NCBI GenBank assembly: GCA_016718345.1
Contig: JADKDN010000025.1
Coordinates: 22,570-86,569 of the forward strand
Direction of reading: 5' to 3'
Length of the DNA: 64,000 bases
Source: Flavobacterium sp.
Lineage (GTDB): Bacteria; Bacteroidota; Bacteroidia; Flavobacteriales; Flavobacteriaceae
The translations under genes were made by a program, and so were the position numbers. How positions within the stretch are numbered: position 1 is the first letter of the stretch; every line of letters begins with the position of its first letter. Shown here piece after piece: positions 52,040 to 61,352 of the stretch. The notes beneath the pieces are model-generated. The model saw only the letters and a program-made list of their open reading frames with translations. It ran no database searches and was not told the DNA's origin.

Positions 52040-53008
52040 ATGGAAAAAACAATCTCACAAAAAATACAACTAGGATTATTTGTCATCATTGGATTAATCC
52101 TATTTATACTCAGCATTTATTTCATTGGCGATAAGCAAAAGATGTTCGGAAAAACAAACCATCTTACAGCTATTTTCAACAACGTAAACGGACTGCAACT
52201 CGGAAATAATGTTCGTTACTCTGGAATAAATGTTGGTACGGTTCGCAACATTGAAATGATAAACGATACCGTAATAAAAGTAGATATGATTATCGATGAA
52301 AGTATATTTCCTCATATTAAAAGAAATGCTGTAGCTACAATAAGCTCTGACGGTTTGGTTGGTAATATGATTATTAATATCATACCAGGAAATTCAAATG
52401 CTTCATCTGTTGAACCCGGTGATGCAATCCAATCATTGAATAGGGTTCGTACCGACGATATTTTAAATACACTCAATGTAACCAATAAAAATGCCGCTCT
52501 TCTAACTTCAGACTTGTTGGAGATAACCAAAAAAATCAAGCAAGGCAAAGGTACTTTTGGACTATTGCTTAATGACACCATAATGAGTGACGATTTGAAA
52601 CAAACATTAAATAATTTGAAAGTAACAACTCAAGGAACTTCAAAAACTGTTGACAATTTAAACTTGATAATCAATTCTTTGAATAAAAAAGAAAATGTAA
52701 TTGGGGTTCTTAACGACTCTGCTGTTGCCAATAAAATAAAAGATATAATTGTCAATCTTCACAAAACAAGTGCAGGAATCGATAAAGTAGTTTCTAACCT
52801 TAACGAAACTATTCTGAATGCAAAAGACGGAAAGGGTGCCATAAATTATCTATCCAACAATCCCAATCTCGTCAAAAAAATAGATACAACCATAACTAAC
52901 ATTAATGAAGCAAGTAAACTTTTAAATCAAGATTTAGAGGCTTTAAAACACAACTTCTTGTTTAGAGGTTATTTTAAAAAACAGGAAAAGGAAAAAGCAA
53001 AGAAATAG
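52040..53008 (+). CDS. mlaD: MlaD/MCE-domain lipid-binding protein
   Basis: 322 residues. One N-terminal membrane anchor (residues ~10-30, LGLFVIIGLILFILSIYFIG) and a single MCE domain (residues ~38-115, LTAIFNNVNGLQLGNNVRYSGINVGTV). A long helical C-terminal region has repeated KIKDIIVNL- and NLNETILN-like heptads and ends in a Lys-rich tail. It forms the periplasmic ring or tunnel that receives lipids. The helical extension is longer than in E. coli MlaD and typical of Bacteroidota. Confidence 0.92.
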   Translation: MEKTISQKIQLGLFVIIGLILFILSIYFIGDKQKMFGKTNHLTAIFNNVNGLQLGNNVRYSGINVGTVRNIEMINDTVIKVDMIIDESIFPHIKRNAVATISSDGLVGNMIINIIPGNSNASSVEPGDAIQSLNRVRTDDILNTLNVTNKNAALLTSDLLEITKKIKQGKGTFGLLLNDTIMSDDLKQTLNNLKVTTQGTSKTVDNLNLIINSLNKKENVIGVLNDSAVANKIKDIIVNLHKTSAGIDKVVSNLNETILNAKDGKGAINYLSNNPNLVKKIDTTITNINEASKLLNQDLEALKHNFLFRGYFKKQEKEKAKK

Positions 53009-53070
53009 GCACGTTGTCTGTAAAATTTATGTGAAAATCTACCGTAAAAACGGTATATAAAAGCAATAAA

Positions 53071-54195
53071 TCAAATTGTTTTTAGACAACTAATTAAATA
53101 ATCTATATCTTCTTTAGAATTATAATGACTAAAAGAAATTCGCAAACTAGGCTTATTTACCTCTTCTTTTGGAAGAATTTCTTCTAATACATGCGAAGGA
53201 CTAATGCTACCTGATTGACAAGCACTTCCCCGAGAAACCGCAATCCCTTTCATATCCAAATGAAATAAAATCATCGCTGTTTTATCCTCTGAGAAGGGTA
53301 ATTGTATATTCAAAACTGTATAAAAACCCTCTTGATTTCCATTAATTTTATATTTTGGAAATTCAATTTCGAGTTGCCCAATTAGATAGGCTTTTAATTC
53401 TGAAATGTGTTTTGTATCAGCCTCTAAATTATGATATGAAAGTTCGAAAGCTTTCGCCATTCCAGCAATTTGATGCACTCCTTCGGTACCAGGTCTTAAT
53501 CCTTTTTCTTGTTCTCCTCCAAAAAAAAGCGGTCTTAGACCCGACCTTCTTCTCACAAAAGCAAATCCAACTCCTTTGGGACCATGAAATTTATGTGCAC
53601 TTGCTACAATAAAATCAATGGAAATTACTTGTAAATCTAGTTTAGTTTTTCCAACCGATTGTACTGTATCAGAGTGAAATAGAGCATTATATTGTTGACA
53701 AATACGTCCCACTCTTTCTATGTCTAAGACGGTTCCAATCTCGTTATTAACATGCATCAAGCTCACCAAAGTTTTCTTTTCCTGAGAGAGTAATTCAACC
53801 AAATCAGTGATATCAATCTCACCATCAGATTTAAGTGCTACATAATCAACCTGAATGTTGTATTCATTTTGCAAAGCTTCAACTGTATGCAGAACAGCAT
53901 GGTGTTCTATTTTACTAGTAATGATTCTTTTTACTTTTAAGTCTTTAACTGCAGAACGTAGTATCCAATTATTGGACTCTGTTCCACAAGAGGTAAAAAT
54001 AATTTCTTGTGAAGAGCAATTAAGCTGTTTAGCAATAGCTTTTCTAGAAAGCTCTAAAATATTCTTTGCATTTCTACCAAAACTGTGAGTTGAAGAGGGG
54101 TTTCCATAATCTTCAACTAGAACTTTTGTCATTTCTTGAATAACTTCTGTTCTAATTTGTGTGGTTGAGGCACTATCGAGATATACTTTTTTCAT
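53071..54195 (-). CDS. Cysteine desulfurase (NifS/IscS class)
   Basis: 374 residues. PLP-dependent enzyme that removes sulfur from cysteine for Fe-S clusters and thio-modification. The PLP Lys is K202 in ASAHKFHGPKG. The catalytic Cys is C326 in SRGSACQSGS, on the short loop typical of IscS/NifS group I. The N-terminus YLDSASTTQIRTEV and the TSCGTESNNW loop are standard. It lies on its own, without iscU or other isc genes, so it may be the general sulfur donor or the one for tRNA thiolation. A TAACTTTG box at 54208-54201 would start transcription at about the ATG itself. Confidence 0.93.
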   Translation of the reverse strand: MKKVYLDSASTTQIRTEVIQEMTKVLVEDYGNPSSTHSFGRNAKNILELSRKAIAKQLNCSSQEIIFTSCGTESNNWILRSAVKDLKVKRIITSKIEHHAVLHTVEALQNEYNIQVDYVALKSDGEIDITDLVELLSQEKKTLVSLMHVNNEIGTVLDIERVGRICQQYNALFHSDTVQSVGKTKLDLQVISIDFIVASAHKFHGPKGVGFAFVRRRSGLRPLFFGGEQEKGLRPGTEGVHQIAGMAKAFELSYHNLEADTKHISELKAYLIGQLEIEFPKYKINGNQEGFYTVLNIQLPFSEDKTAMILFHLDMKGIAVSRGSACQSGSISPSHVLEEILPKEEVNKPSLRISFSHYNSKEDIDYLISCLKTI

Positions 54196-54340
54196 TGATG
54201 CAAAGTTATAAATTTTAGCAATGCTTTTGGAACTGAATTTGATTGGTAAATTGTAAATTAAAATACTATTTTTGTTCGTTCATTAAACAATCAAAGTTAG
54301 CAAAGCGAAAGACAAAGGAAATCCTGATAAAAATCTACTT

Positions 54341-55288
54341 ATGAAAAAAATACTGCAATTATTCCTTTTTTTAATCTTCCTGAATGCTTGTGATGATGGA
54401 AATGTGGCAGTTGAAACCATCAACTTTGATGACGTAACGGCAAATTCTTGTGGTGAAATTATATATAAATTAAAGGATGAAGAATCCTTATTCATGAATA
54501 TTCCTTCCTCCCTAAATGCTTTTACAAATGACGAAACTGATTCAGGTTCACCAAAAAAAATACAGATTACAGGAAATGTAAGTTTAAAATATAGATTTTA
54601 TAATGGAAAAGTTTCTGCAGATAATATTTGCATAATTGCGGGTCCTATAACTCCTGTTGCTGTAGAAGAATGGGTTGCTACTTCAGGTACAATAGAAATT
54701 ACAACTACTGCTCGCTATTCTAATCCGGATGCTACAACAGGACAACGCAAAATAGTTAAATACAATCATTATATTGTTTTTAAAAATATTGTTTTCTCTA
54801 AACCTGATGGAACCGATATTAAATACGAAGCTTTCGTTTATGGAGATTATTTAACTAATGCTACTGCCTTACCTCTTAGCTTTGACCCTACATTATTGGC
54901 GAGTTGTTCCGAAAACACAAAAATTTATAATGCTAGAGCTAATGGAATTGAAAGTTTAGTAATTGAAAATCCTGATGCAGATTTAATTCAGAATTCTGGT
55001 ATCGTAACTCGACCAATTGGCAATACATCAAACAAACTTGTTTATAGATTGTATAATGAATCTCTGCCAACATCTCTTGTAGATTATTTTTGTGGCACAT
55101 CGAGTCCAACTACTCCAACCGTAAAAGAAGAATGGATTGCAACTGAGGGCACTATTGAGATTGTAAACACAACTTCGGGTGGTTTCTTACATACCATCAG
55201 ACTAAAAAATGTGACCTTTAAGAGAGGTAACAGCTCTTTTTATTACGGAGATGATATTTTGTACGGAGAACTTTTACTACCAAACTAA
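54341..55288 (+). CDS. Two-repeat lipoprotein of unknown function
   Basis: 315 residues. Lipoprotein signal with Cys at 17 (LFLIFLNAC). The mature part consists of two related halves: VEEWVATSGTIEI (first) and KEEWIATEGTIEI (second), each followed by a beta-rich stretch ending VFKNIVFSK or RLKNVTFKR, and each with a paired Cys. This internal duplication suggests two similar beta-domains on the periplasmic or outer-membrane face. I recognise no named family. The stop touches the convergent Smr gene with no spacer. Confidence 0.75.
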   Translation: MKKILQLFLFLIFLNACDDGNVAVETINFDDVTANSCGEIIYKLKDEESLFMNIPSSLNAFTNDETDSGSPKKIQITGNVSLKYRFYNGKVSADNICIIAGPITPVAVEEWVATSGTIEITTTARYSNPDATTGQRKIVKYNHYIVFKNIVFSKPDGTDIKYEAFVYGDYLTNATALPLSFDPTLLASCSENTKIYNARANGIESLVIENPDADLIQNSGIVTRPIGNTSNKLVYRLYNESLPTSLVDYFCGTSSPTTPTVKEEWIATEGTIEIVNTTSGGFLHTIRLKNVTFKRGNSSFYYGDDILYGELLLPN

Positions 55289-55840
55289 TTATTTGCTGTT
55301 TTGTTTTATAAAAACTTCAGTAGCTCCTAAACCATATTTTTGATAGTTAGCATCTTGAAAGTGTATTTGGTCATAACGACCTAATAAAAAATCAAGCTCG
55401 GCTTTGAGAATTCCTTCTCCTACACCGTGAATAAAAACAATTTTAGGAATTCTATTTCTTATAGCAAATTCTATGTGTCGTTTTGCAGTTTCAGTTTGTA
55501 GCGTGAGAATATCATAATTGCTCATTCTTTTATAATTAGGAACAAGTTTTTCTATGTGTAAATCAAATTCAGGAGGAGGAATTTCGCCTTTTATTTTCTT
55601 CTCTTTTACGAAGCTTCTTGATTTTACTATTTCTTTTTCTTTTTTAATTTGATTAAAATCAATACTCTTAGTAATCTCTTTTAAATCATTAGCATTCTGA
55701 ATTTTAACCAATTCTTTATTTGTAAATTTCATCACAAAACCATCATCAGTTTCTATGCTAACTTCATTATTTTGAACAGATAGTACAATTCCATTTATTG
55801 CTTCGTCTAAAACAGAAACCTTATCCCCTTTATTAAACAT
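55289..55840 (-). CDS. Smr-domain protein
   Basis: 183 residues from ATG 55840 (MFNKGDKVSVLDEAINGIV). A KOW-like N-terminal beta-barrel (residues 1-45) and a charged linker precede a Smr domain (~100-183) with DLHIEKL and IVFIHGVGEGILKAEL (the family HGxGxG loop). Smr domains of MutS2-type proteins nick or bind nucleic acids, including stalled-ribosome mRNA. The start codon overlaps the stop of the upstream 60-residue membrane protein gene (ATGTTTAA), so the two are translationally coupled. Confidence 0.88.
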   Translation of the reverse strand: MFNKGDKVSVLDEAINGIVLSVQNNEVSIETDDGFVMKFTNKELVKIQNANDLKEITKSIDFNQIKKEKEIVKSRSFVKEKKIKGEIPPPEFDLHIEKLVPNYKRMSNYDILTLQTETAKRHIEFAIRNRIPKIVFIHGVGEGILKAELDFLLGRYDQIHFQDANYQKYGLGATEVFIKQNSK

Positions 55841-56015
55841 CTTGATCTTCTTTATCTTGATTTTTACTAGGTGTTTTTGCACTTAATTGCATCATTCCAA
55901 ACATAAAGACTGCTATTGCTGTTACAGTTACATACACATTGCTTTCATTTGAACTTTGTTCATATAATGCAACTACAATCGCAACAATCATCACTGGAAT
56001 CAAGAATCTTTTCAT
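55833..56015 (-). CDS. 60-residue membrane protein upstream of the Smr gene
   Basis: MKRFLIPVMIVAIVVALYE followed by a second hydrophobic helix (VTVTAIAVFMFGMMQL) and a charged tail. Two-helix inner-membrane protein of unknown function. Overlaps the Smr gene by 8 bp. A TACTTTTG box lies at 56042-56035. Confidence 0.75.
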   Translation of the reverse strand: MKRFLIPVMIVAIVVALYEQSSNESNVYVTVTAIAVFMFGMMQLSAKTPSKNQDKEDQDV

Positions 56016-56117
56016 GTTTAGCCTATTTAAGTTTCAAAAGTAACAAACTTTAAAACATCATACACCTTATTTTTGTCAATATTTTTTTGTAAAATTGTAT
56101 ATTAAATACGTCTCGTT

Positions 56118-56402
56118 TTGGATATCGAAAAATATATGATTCCTTGTGTTAACAAAAAACTCTTTGGTGTAGAGTGTTTAGGTTGTGGAGCACAAAGAGC
56201 TTTGTTGTTAATTTTAAAAGGAGAATTCGGTGCTGCTTTTCATATGTTTCCTGCTATTTTTACAACAATTCTATTTTTTGCAGTATTGGGTTTGCATTTT
56301 ATTGATAAAAGCAAAAATTATCATAAAATAATCGTAAGCCTAGCAATCATCAATGCGGTAATTATGATAATCTCATACCTATACAAAATGACTAACTTTT
56401 AA
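56118..56402 (+). CDS. DUF2752 membrane protein
   Basis: 94 residues if TTG 56118 is the start (MDIEKYMIPCVNKKLFG); the alternative ATG at 56136 removes six residues that look homologous to relatives, so TTG is kept with reservation. Diagnostic motif: ECLGCGAQRA. Two to three hydrophobic helices follow. Family function unknown. A TATTTTTG box is at 56068-56075. The next gene, 13 bp downstream, is another small membrane protein and is likely co-transcribed. Confidence 0.85.
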   Translation: MDIEKYMIPCVNKKLFGVECLGCGAQRALLLILKGEFGAAFHMFPAIFTTILFFAVLGLHFIDKSKNYHKIIVSLAIINAVIMIISYLYKMTNF

Positions 56403-56415
56403 ATACTATTCACAC

Positions 56416-56751
56416 ATGGAAAAACAAAAACTACCCAATGCAACTGCTGTACTTATCTTAGGAATATGTTCCATATTAACCTGCTGTTGTTGGGGAATAA
56501 TTGGTCTGATTTTAGGAATTGTTGCACTTATTTTGGCTCAAAAAGACCTAAAGCTGTATAACGAAAATCCCGAAGTTTACGGAGGTTATTCTAATTTGAA
56601 TACTGGAAAAATATTGGCTATCATTGGAATTATTTTGAGTTCAATATATTTAGTATTTACTATCTACATATATGCAGTTGTTGGTGAAGATGGCATGAAA
56701 GATTTTCAGCAGAATTTAATTGAAAAAATAAAACAACAAGAAGAACAATAA
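56416..56751 (+). CDS. CCC-motif (DUF4190-like) membrane protein
   Basis: 111 residues. Two helices: the first contains the tri-cysteine ILTCCCWGIIGLILG, the second is LAIIGIILSSIYLVFTIYIY. Between them is a short YGGYSNLNTGK loop. Matches the Bacteroidota family that pairs with DUF2752. Function unknown. Confidence 0.88.
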   Translation: MEKQKLPNATAVLILGICSILTCCCWGIIGLILGIVALILAQKDLKLYNENPEVYGGYSNLNTGKILAIIGIILSSIYLVFTIYIYAVVGEDGMKDFQQNLIEKIKQQEEQ

Positions 56752-56762
56752 AAACTAGGCAT

Positions 56763-56802
56763 AAAAAAAACGGGAAGAACTACTGTTTTTCCCGTTTTTT
56801 AT
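56763..56802. terminator. Bidirectional terminator
   Basis: AAAAAACGGGAA pairs with TTCCCGTTTTTT between the convergent CCC-motif gene and the cysteine synthase gene. Confidence 0.88.
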
Positions 56803-56816
56803 TTATTTCGAACTTA

Positions 56817-57857
56817 TTATTTTATAAATTCAATTTTTTGAGCTTCTTCTGCATTGATACTATCAAAAAATCCTTGTTCATTCATCCAATCATCACTAAA
56901 TACTTTACTCATGTATCGTGAACCATGATCTGGAAATATGGCAATTACATTACTGTTTTTATCAAATTCACCTTCTGCTGCATATTGTTTAATTGCTTGC
57001 AAAACTGCACCAGAAGTATATCCTACAAAAAGGCCTTCTTTTTTTACTATTTCTCTTGTGCTATGAGCACTTTCCTCATCTGTCACTTTCATAAAGTAAT
57101 CTATGACATCAAAATCAGTGGCAGTTGGAATTAAATTCTTACCTAAACCTTCTATTCTGTATGGATAAATCTCATTATTATCAAACTCTTTGGTTTCGTG
57201 ATATTTTTTCAAAACCGAACCAAAAGCGTCAACACCTAAAATTCTAATGTTTGGATTTTGCTCTTTTAAATATTTAGCCGTCCCAGATATTGTTCCTCCA
57301 GTTCCACTACAAGCTACTAAATGTGTAATTTTACCTCCAGTTTGTTTCCAAATTTCTGGACCAGTAGACTTATAATGAGCATCAATATTTAATTGATTAA
57401 AATATTGATTAATGTAAACAGAACCCTTTGTCTCTTCGTGTAAACGTTTTGCAACGCTGTAATACGATCTTTCATCATCTGCAGAAACATGAGCAGGGCA
57501 AACGTATACTTTAGCTCCAAGACTTCGAAGCATGTCTATTTTATCTTTTGAGGATTTTGAACTAACTGCCAAGATGCAATTATACCCTTTTATAATGCTT
57601 ACCATGGCTAAACTAAAACCTGTATTTCCGGATGTGGTTTCTATGATAGTATCGCCTGGTGTAAGAATGCCTTTTCGTTCAGCTTCTTCTAATATAAATA
57701 ATGCAATTCTATCTTTAGTTGAATGACCTGGATTAAACGCTTCCACTTTTGCATAAAAGTTACCTTCTAAATTTTCGGTAACTCTGTTGAGTTTAATAAG
57801 TGGTGTATTACCAATTAATTCCAAGACATTATTGTAGGCTTTTATTTCTTCTTTCAT
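56817..57857 (-). CDS. PLP-dependent cysteine synthase family protein
   Basis: 346 residues from ATG 57857 (MKEEIKAYNNVLELIGNTPL). Fold-type II PLP enzyme: PLP Lys K48 in NPGHSTKDR (relatives often have NPGGSVKDR), substrate loop TTSGNTGFSLA and phosphate loop CSGTGGTISG. The C-terminus (FPDHGSRYMSKVFSDDWM) is that of the cystathionine-beta-synthase-like branch rather than classical CysK. Makes cysteine from O-acetylserine and sulfide, or acts in transsulfuration. An upstream ATG at 57905 is rejected because the family starts at MKEE. Confidence 0.9.
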   Translation of the reverse strand: MKEEIKAYNNVLELIGNTPLIKLNRVTENLEGNFYAKVEAFNPGHSTKDRIALFILEEAERKGILTPGDTIIETTSGNTGFSLAMVSIIKGYNCILAVSSKSSKDKIDMLRSLGAKVYVCPAHVSADDERSYYSVAKRLHEETKGSVYINQYFNQLNIDAHYKSTGPEIWKQTGGKITHLVACSGTGGTISGTAKYLKEQNPNIRILGVDAFGSVLKKYHETKEFDNNEIYPYRIEGLGKNLIPTATDFDVIDYFMKVTDEESAHSTREIVKKEGLFVGYTSGAVLQAIKQYAAEGEFDKNSNVIAIFPDHGSRYMSKVFSDDWMNEQGFFDSINAEEAQKIEFIK

Positions 57858-57932
57858 AAAAAAATAGTTAATCAAGGCATCATTTTTAAAAAGTACTGAC
57901 CTCAAAACCTTGCAAATTTAACAAAAAAAATT

Positions 57933-60071
57933 CTAATTCGCTTTAATTCTTTCTAAATCTACTAAAAAACTAAATTCTTTTGCTAATTCCTTAAGCGCTT
58001 CAAACCGCCCTGATGCGCCTCCGTGACCAGCATCCATATTTGTATTTAAAAAAAGTAAGTTATCATTTGTTTTCAACATCCTTAATTTTGCCACCCATTT
58101 AGCTGGTTCCCAATATTGTACCTGCGAGTCGTGCAATCCTGTCGAAACATACATATTAGGATATGCTTGAGGCTTTACATTATCGTACGGAGAATATGAT
58201 TTCATATAATCATAATACTTTTTAACATTTGGATTTCCCCATTCATCATATTCGCCCGTTGTCAATGGAATGCTGTCATCAAGCATGGTCGTCATGACGT
58301 CTACAAAAGGAACTTGTGCAATTACTCCGTTGTATAATTCCGGTGCCATATTTACTATAGCGCCCATGAGCAAGCCTCCAGCGGAACCACCTTCGGCATA
58401 CAGGTGTTTTGGGGATGTATAGTTTTGTTCGATTACATACTTTGAACAATCAATAAAATCGGTAAAAGTGTTTTTCTTTTTTAATAATTTACCATCTTCA
58501 TACCATTGCCTTCCTAAATCTTCACCTCCTCTAATATGGGCAATTGCAAATATAAACCCTCTGTCTAAAAGAGATAATCGTGTTGAGGAGAAGTAAGGAT
58601 CCATTGAAATTCCATACGAACCATATGCATAAAGTAGTAATGGATTGATACCGTCTTTTTTAATTTCTTTTCTGTAAACCATAGAGATTGGCACTTTTGT
58701 TCCATCAGTTGCCGTGGCCCAGATTCGCTCTTCTACGTAATTATTTTTATCAAATTTTCCTCCCAAAACTTGTTGCTCTTTTTTAATTTCTTTGGTCTTG
58801 GTTTTCATATTAAAATCAATAACCGATGACGGTGTGGCAAGAGACTGATAGCCATATCTTAAAATTTCTGTATCAAAATCTACATTGGTAGAAGTATAGG
58901 CTGTATAGGTCTCACTTTCAAAAGGCAAGTAGTACTCCCCTGTTCCACTCCAAGGTCTAATTCGAATTTTGTTTAAACCATTACTGCGCTCAGAAATAAC
59001 TATATAATTTTTAAAAATTTCTATATCTTCAATCAATACATCTTTTCTATGCGGAATCAAATCAGTCCAATTTTCTTTGGAAGTTTTAGTTTCTGAAGTT
59101 TTCATCAATTTAAAATTGATTGCTTTATCCTTGTTAGTCAAAATATAGAAACTATCTCCATAGTGAGAAATGCTGTATTCGATACCGCGTATTCTTTTTT
59201 GAAAAATTTTGAATTCACTATCTGGACTATCAGCTGGGAGAATTCTAGACTCGGTAGTCAAAGTGCTTGATGATTCAATAACAATGTATTTTTTTGACTT
59301 TTCTTTGGAAACAGAAACATTGAAAGTATCGTCTTTCTCGAAATAAACCAATTCATCTTTTGAAGCATCATTTCCTAATTTATGTTTGTACACTTTATCG
59401 GAGCGTAAGGTTTTTGGATCTTGTTTAGTGTAAAAAATGGTCTTATTATCATTTGCCCAAGTAGAATTTCCTGATGTATTTAGAATTTTATCTGACAGAA
59501 TTTCTCCCGTTACCAAGTTTTTAACCTGTAAAGTATAAATTCGTCTCCCAACAGTATCTAATGCAAATGTGGCAAATTGATTGTCCATACTGATACTAAG
59601 ACCACTTAACTGAAAGTATTTGTGACCCTTAGCCATTTCATTACAGTTGAACATAATTTCTTCTTTGGAATCAAGACTTCCTTTTTTTCTGGAATAGATA
59701 GGATAATCATTTCCTTTTTCGAAACGAGTAATGTAGTAATATCCATTGTATAAATAAGGAACGGATTCATCATCTTCTTTGATACGCGCTTTCATTTCAT
59801 CAAACAATTCTTTTTGAAATTGTTTAGAATCGGCAGTTAAAGTATTATAATATTCATTCTCTTTATTGAGATAATCGATTACTTCAGGATTCTCTCTGTC
59901 ATTGAGCCAAAAATAATTGTCTATTCTCACATCGCCATGTTTCTCTAAAGTAGTTGGAATAATTTTGGCAATTGGTGCTGGTATTTTTTTTGTCATTTGC
60001 TGTGCTTTTGTCATAATAGGTGTGCATGCAAAAATAACATAAAGACTGTTTAAGATTAATCTGTTTTGCAT
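57933..60071 (-). CDS. S9 family peptidase (oligopeptidase B-like)
   Basis: 712 residues. An N-terminal signal-like segment (SLYVIFACTPIMTKAQ) suggests export to the periplasm. A beta-propeller follows (residues ~60-430; HGDVRIDNYFWLNDRENPEV is typical). The catalytic alpha/beta-hydrolase has nucleophile Ser in EGGSAGG (~residue 561), Asp in GLHDSQV (~647) and His in DAGHGGASGR (~683). The family cleaves peptides after basic residues (oligopeptidase B) or proline. Intact; divergent from the truncated ybaB. Confidence 0.92.
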   Translation of the reverse strand: MQNRLILNSLYVIFACTPIMTKAQQMTKKIPAPIAKIIPTTLEKHGDVRIDNYFWLNDRENPEVIDYLNKENEYYNTLTADSKQFQKELFDEMKARIKEDDESVPYLYNGYYYITRFEKGNDYPIYSRKKGSLDSKEEIMFNCNEMAKGHKYFQLSGLSISMDNQFATFALDTVGRRIYTLQVKNLVTGEILSDKILNTSGNSTWANDNKTIFYTKQDPKTLRSDKVYKHKLGNDASKDELVYFEKDDTFNVSVSKEKSKKYIVIESSSTLTTESRILPADSPDSEFKIFQKRIRGIEYSISHYGDSFYILTNKDKAINFKLMKTSETKTSKENWTDLIPHRKDVLIEDIEIFKNYIVISERSNGLNKIRIRPWSGTGEYYLPFESETYTAYTSTNVDFDTEILRYGYQSLATPSSVIDFNMKTKTKEIKKEQQVLGGKFDKNNYVEERIWATATDGTKVPISMVYRKEIKKDGINPLLLYAYGSYGISMDPYFSSTRLSLLDRGFIFAIAHIRGGEDLGRQWYEDGKLLKKKNTFTDFIDCSKYVIEQNYTSPKHLYAEGGSAGGLLMGAIVNMAPELYNGVIAQVPFVDVMTTMLDDSIPLTTGEYDEWGNPNVKKYYDYMKSYSPYDNVKPQAYPNMYVSTGLHDSQVQYWEPAKWVAKLRMLKTNDNLLFLNTNMDAGHGGASGRFEALKELAKEFSFLVDLERIKAN

Positions 60072-60136
60072 TAAAAATTTAATTGAATATTATCTTGCAA
60101 TATAGTAATTTTACCATTCAATTTTAAATTAATATT

Positions 60137-60316
60137 ATGGATTTAATGGGAATGATGGGAAAACTTAAAGAAACCCAACAAAAAATAGAAGACACAAAAA
60201 AACGTTTAGATACCGTTTTAATTGATGAACAAAGCAATGACTCCTTATTGAAAGTTACTCTAAAAAATGTCATGAATTATTTCACGACAATCCTCTCAAA
60301 AGTTTCTAAAACGTAA
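60137..60316 (+). pseudogene. Truncated YbaB/EbfC nucleoid-associated protein
   Basis: 59 residues, too short for the family (~105). The first ~42 residues are YbaB-like: MDLMGMMGKLKETQQKIEDT, then KRLDTVLIDEQSNDSLLKVTL. The dimerising beta-core and C-terminal helix are missing. From about 60262 the frame runs into the 3' end of the convergent ltaE, whose coding sequence it overlaps by 40 nt. The simplest reading is a deletion joining the 5' part of ybaB to the ltaE region. A truncated protein could still be made. Confidence 0.75.
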
Positions 60317-61305
60317 CTATGCATCACTTCTCTATAATCTAAATGGGTTACCATTCGTAATTTTCCGTGTCCCATAGAACTGATATGTATATTACGTTCT
60401 TTTAATTTTTCAATAAATAGATTTTCATCTAATCCTTCCTTTAATGAAAATATCAAGATATTGGTTTCAACAGGTTCAACTCTTATAATCCAAGGCAATC
60501 TAGAAAGTAAATCCCCTAGTTCTTTAGCTCTTCGATGATCGTCAGCCAATCTAATGATATTGTTGTCTAATGCATAAATACCAGCTGCAGCTAAATAGCC
60601 CACTTGTCGCATTCCTCCACCTAAAATTTTTCGAATTCGCAAGGCACGATGAATGGTCTTGGCATCAGAGACTAAAAGTGAACCAATTGGTGCTCCTAAT
60701 CCTTTTGACAAGCAAACAGAAATCGTATCGAATACTCGTCCATATTCTTCAGGATTGTCATTGGTGGCAACCAAAGCATTCCAAATTCGAGCACCGTCCA
60801 AATGAAATTTTAAATTATGAGCATCACAAACTTTCTTGATACGCTTAAATTCTTCAAAATCATAACAAGCTCCTCCCCCTTTATTAGTTGTATTTTCAAC
60901 ACAAACCAAACTCGTTAATGGACTGTGATAAAATTCAGGATCATTAATGGCACCTGCTACTTGTTCAGCAGTTATCATTCCACGATTCCCATCTAATAAA
61001 CAACAAGAAACACCACTATTAAAAGAAGCTCCGCCGCCCTCATAATTGTATACATGAGCCCATTTATCAGCGATTAATTGTTCTCCAGGTTGCGTATGCA
61101 ATTTAATTGCCGTTTGATTCGCCATAGTCCCAGAAGGAAAAAATAAAGCTGCTTCCATACCAAACATTGTAGCAACTTTAGATTCTAATTCAATGACAGT
61201 TGGATCTTGTTTGTAGACGTCATCCCCCACTTTGGCATTGAACATATAACGTAACATTTCTTCTGAAGGTTTGGTAACAGTATCGCTAACTAAATTAATT
61301 TCCAT
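60277..61305 (-). CDS. ltaE: Low-specificity L-threonine aldolase
   Basis: 342 residues, normal length. PLP-dependent cleavage of L-threonine/L-allo-threonine to glycine and acetaldehyde. PLP Lys is K201 in SVCLSKGLGAPIG; other family motifs are SDTVTKPSEEM, FFPSGTMANQTA and HLDGARIWNA. The 3' end overlaps the truncated ybaB frame. Divergent from prfB with back-to-back promoter boxes. Confidence 0.94.
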   Translation of the reverse strand: MEINLVSDTVTKPSEEMLRYMFNAKVGDDVYKQDPTVIELESKVATMFGMEAALFFPSGTMANQTAIKLHTQPGEQLIADKWAHVYNYEGGGASFNSGVSCCLLDGNRGMITAEQVAGAINDPEFYHSPLTSLVCVENTTNKGGGACYDFEEFKRIKKVCDAHNLKFHLDGARIWNALVATNDNPEEYGRVFDTISVCLSKGLGAPIGSLLVSDAKTIHRALRIRKILGGGMRQVGYLAAAGIYALDNNIIRLADDHRRAKELGDLLSRLPWIIRVEPVETNILIFSLKEGLDENLFIEKLKERNIHISSMGHGKLRMVTHLDYREVMHSYVLETFERIVVK

Positions 61306-61323
61306 ATTCTAAAAACTATGTCT

Positions 61324-61344
61324 TATTTTTGTGGCACAAAATTA
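61324..61344. promoter_or_regulatory. Divergent -7 boxes of prfB and ltaE
   Basis: TATTTTTG on the plus strand (61324-61331, for prfB) and TAATTTTG on the minus strand (61344-61337, for ltaE) lie 5 bp apart, so the two start sites overlap and the genes may compete for polymerase. Confidence 0.45.
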
Positions 61345-61352
61345 CATTATTT

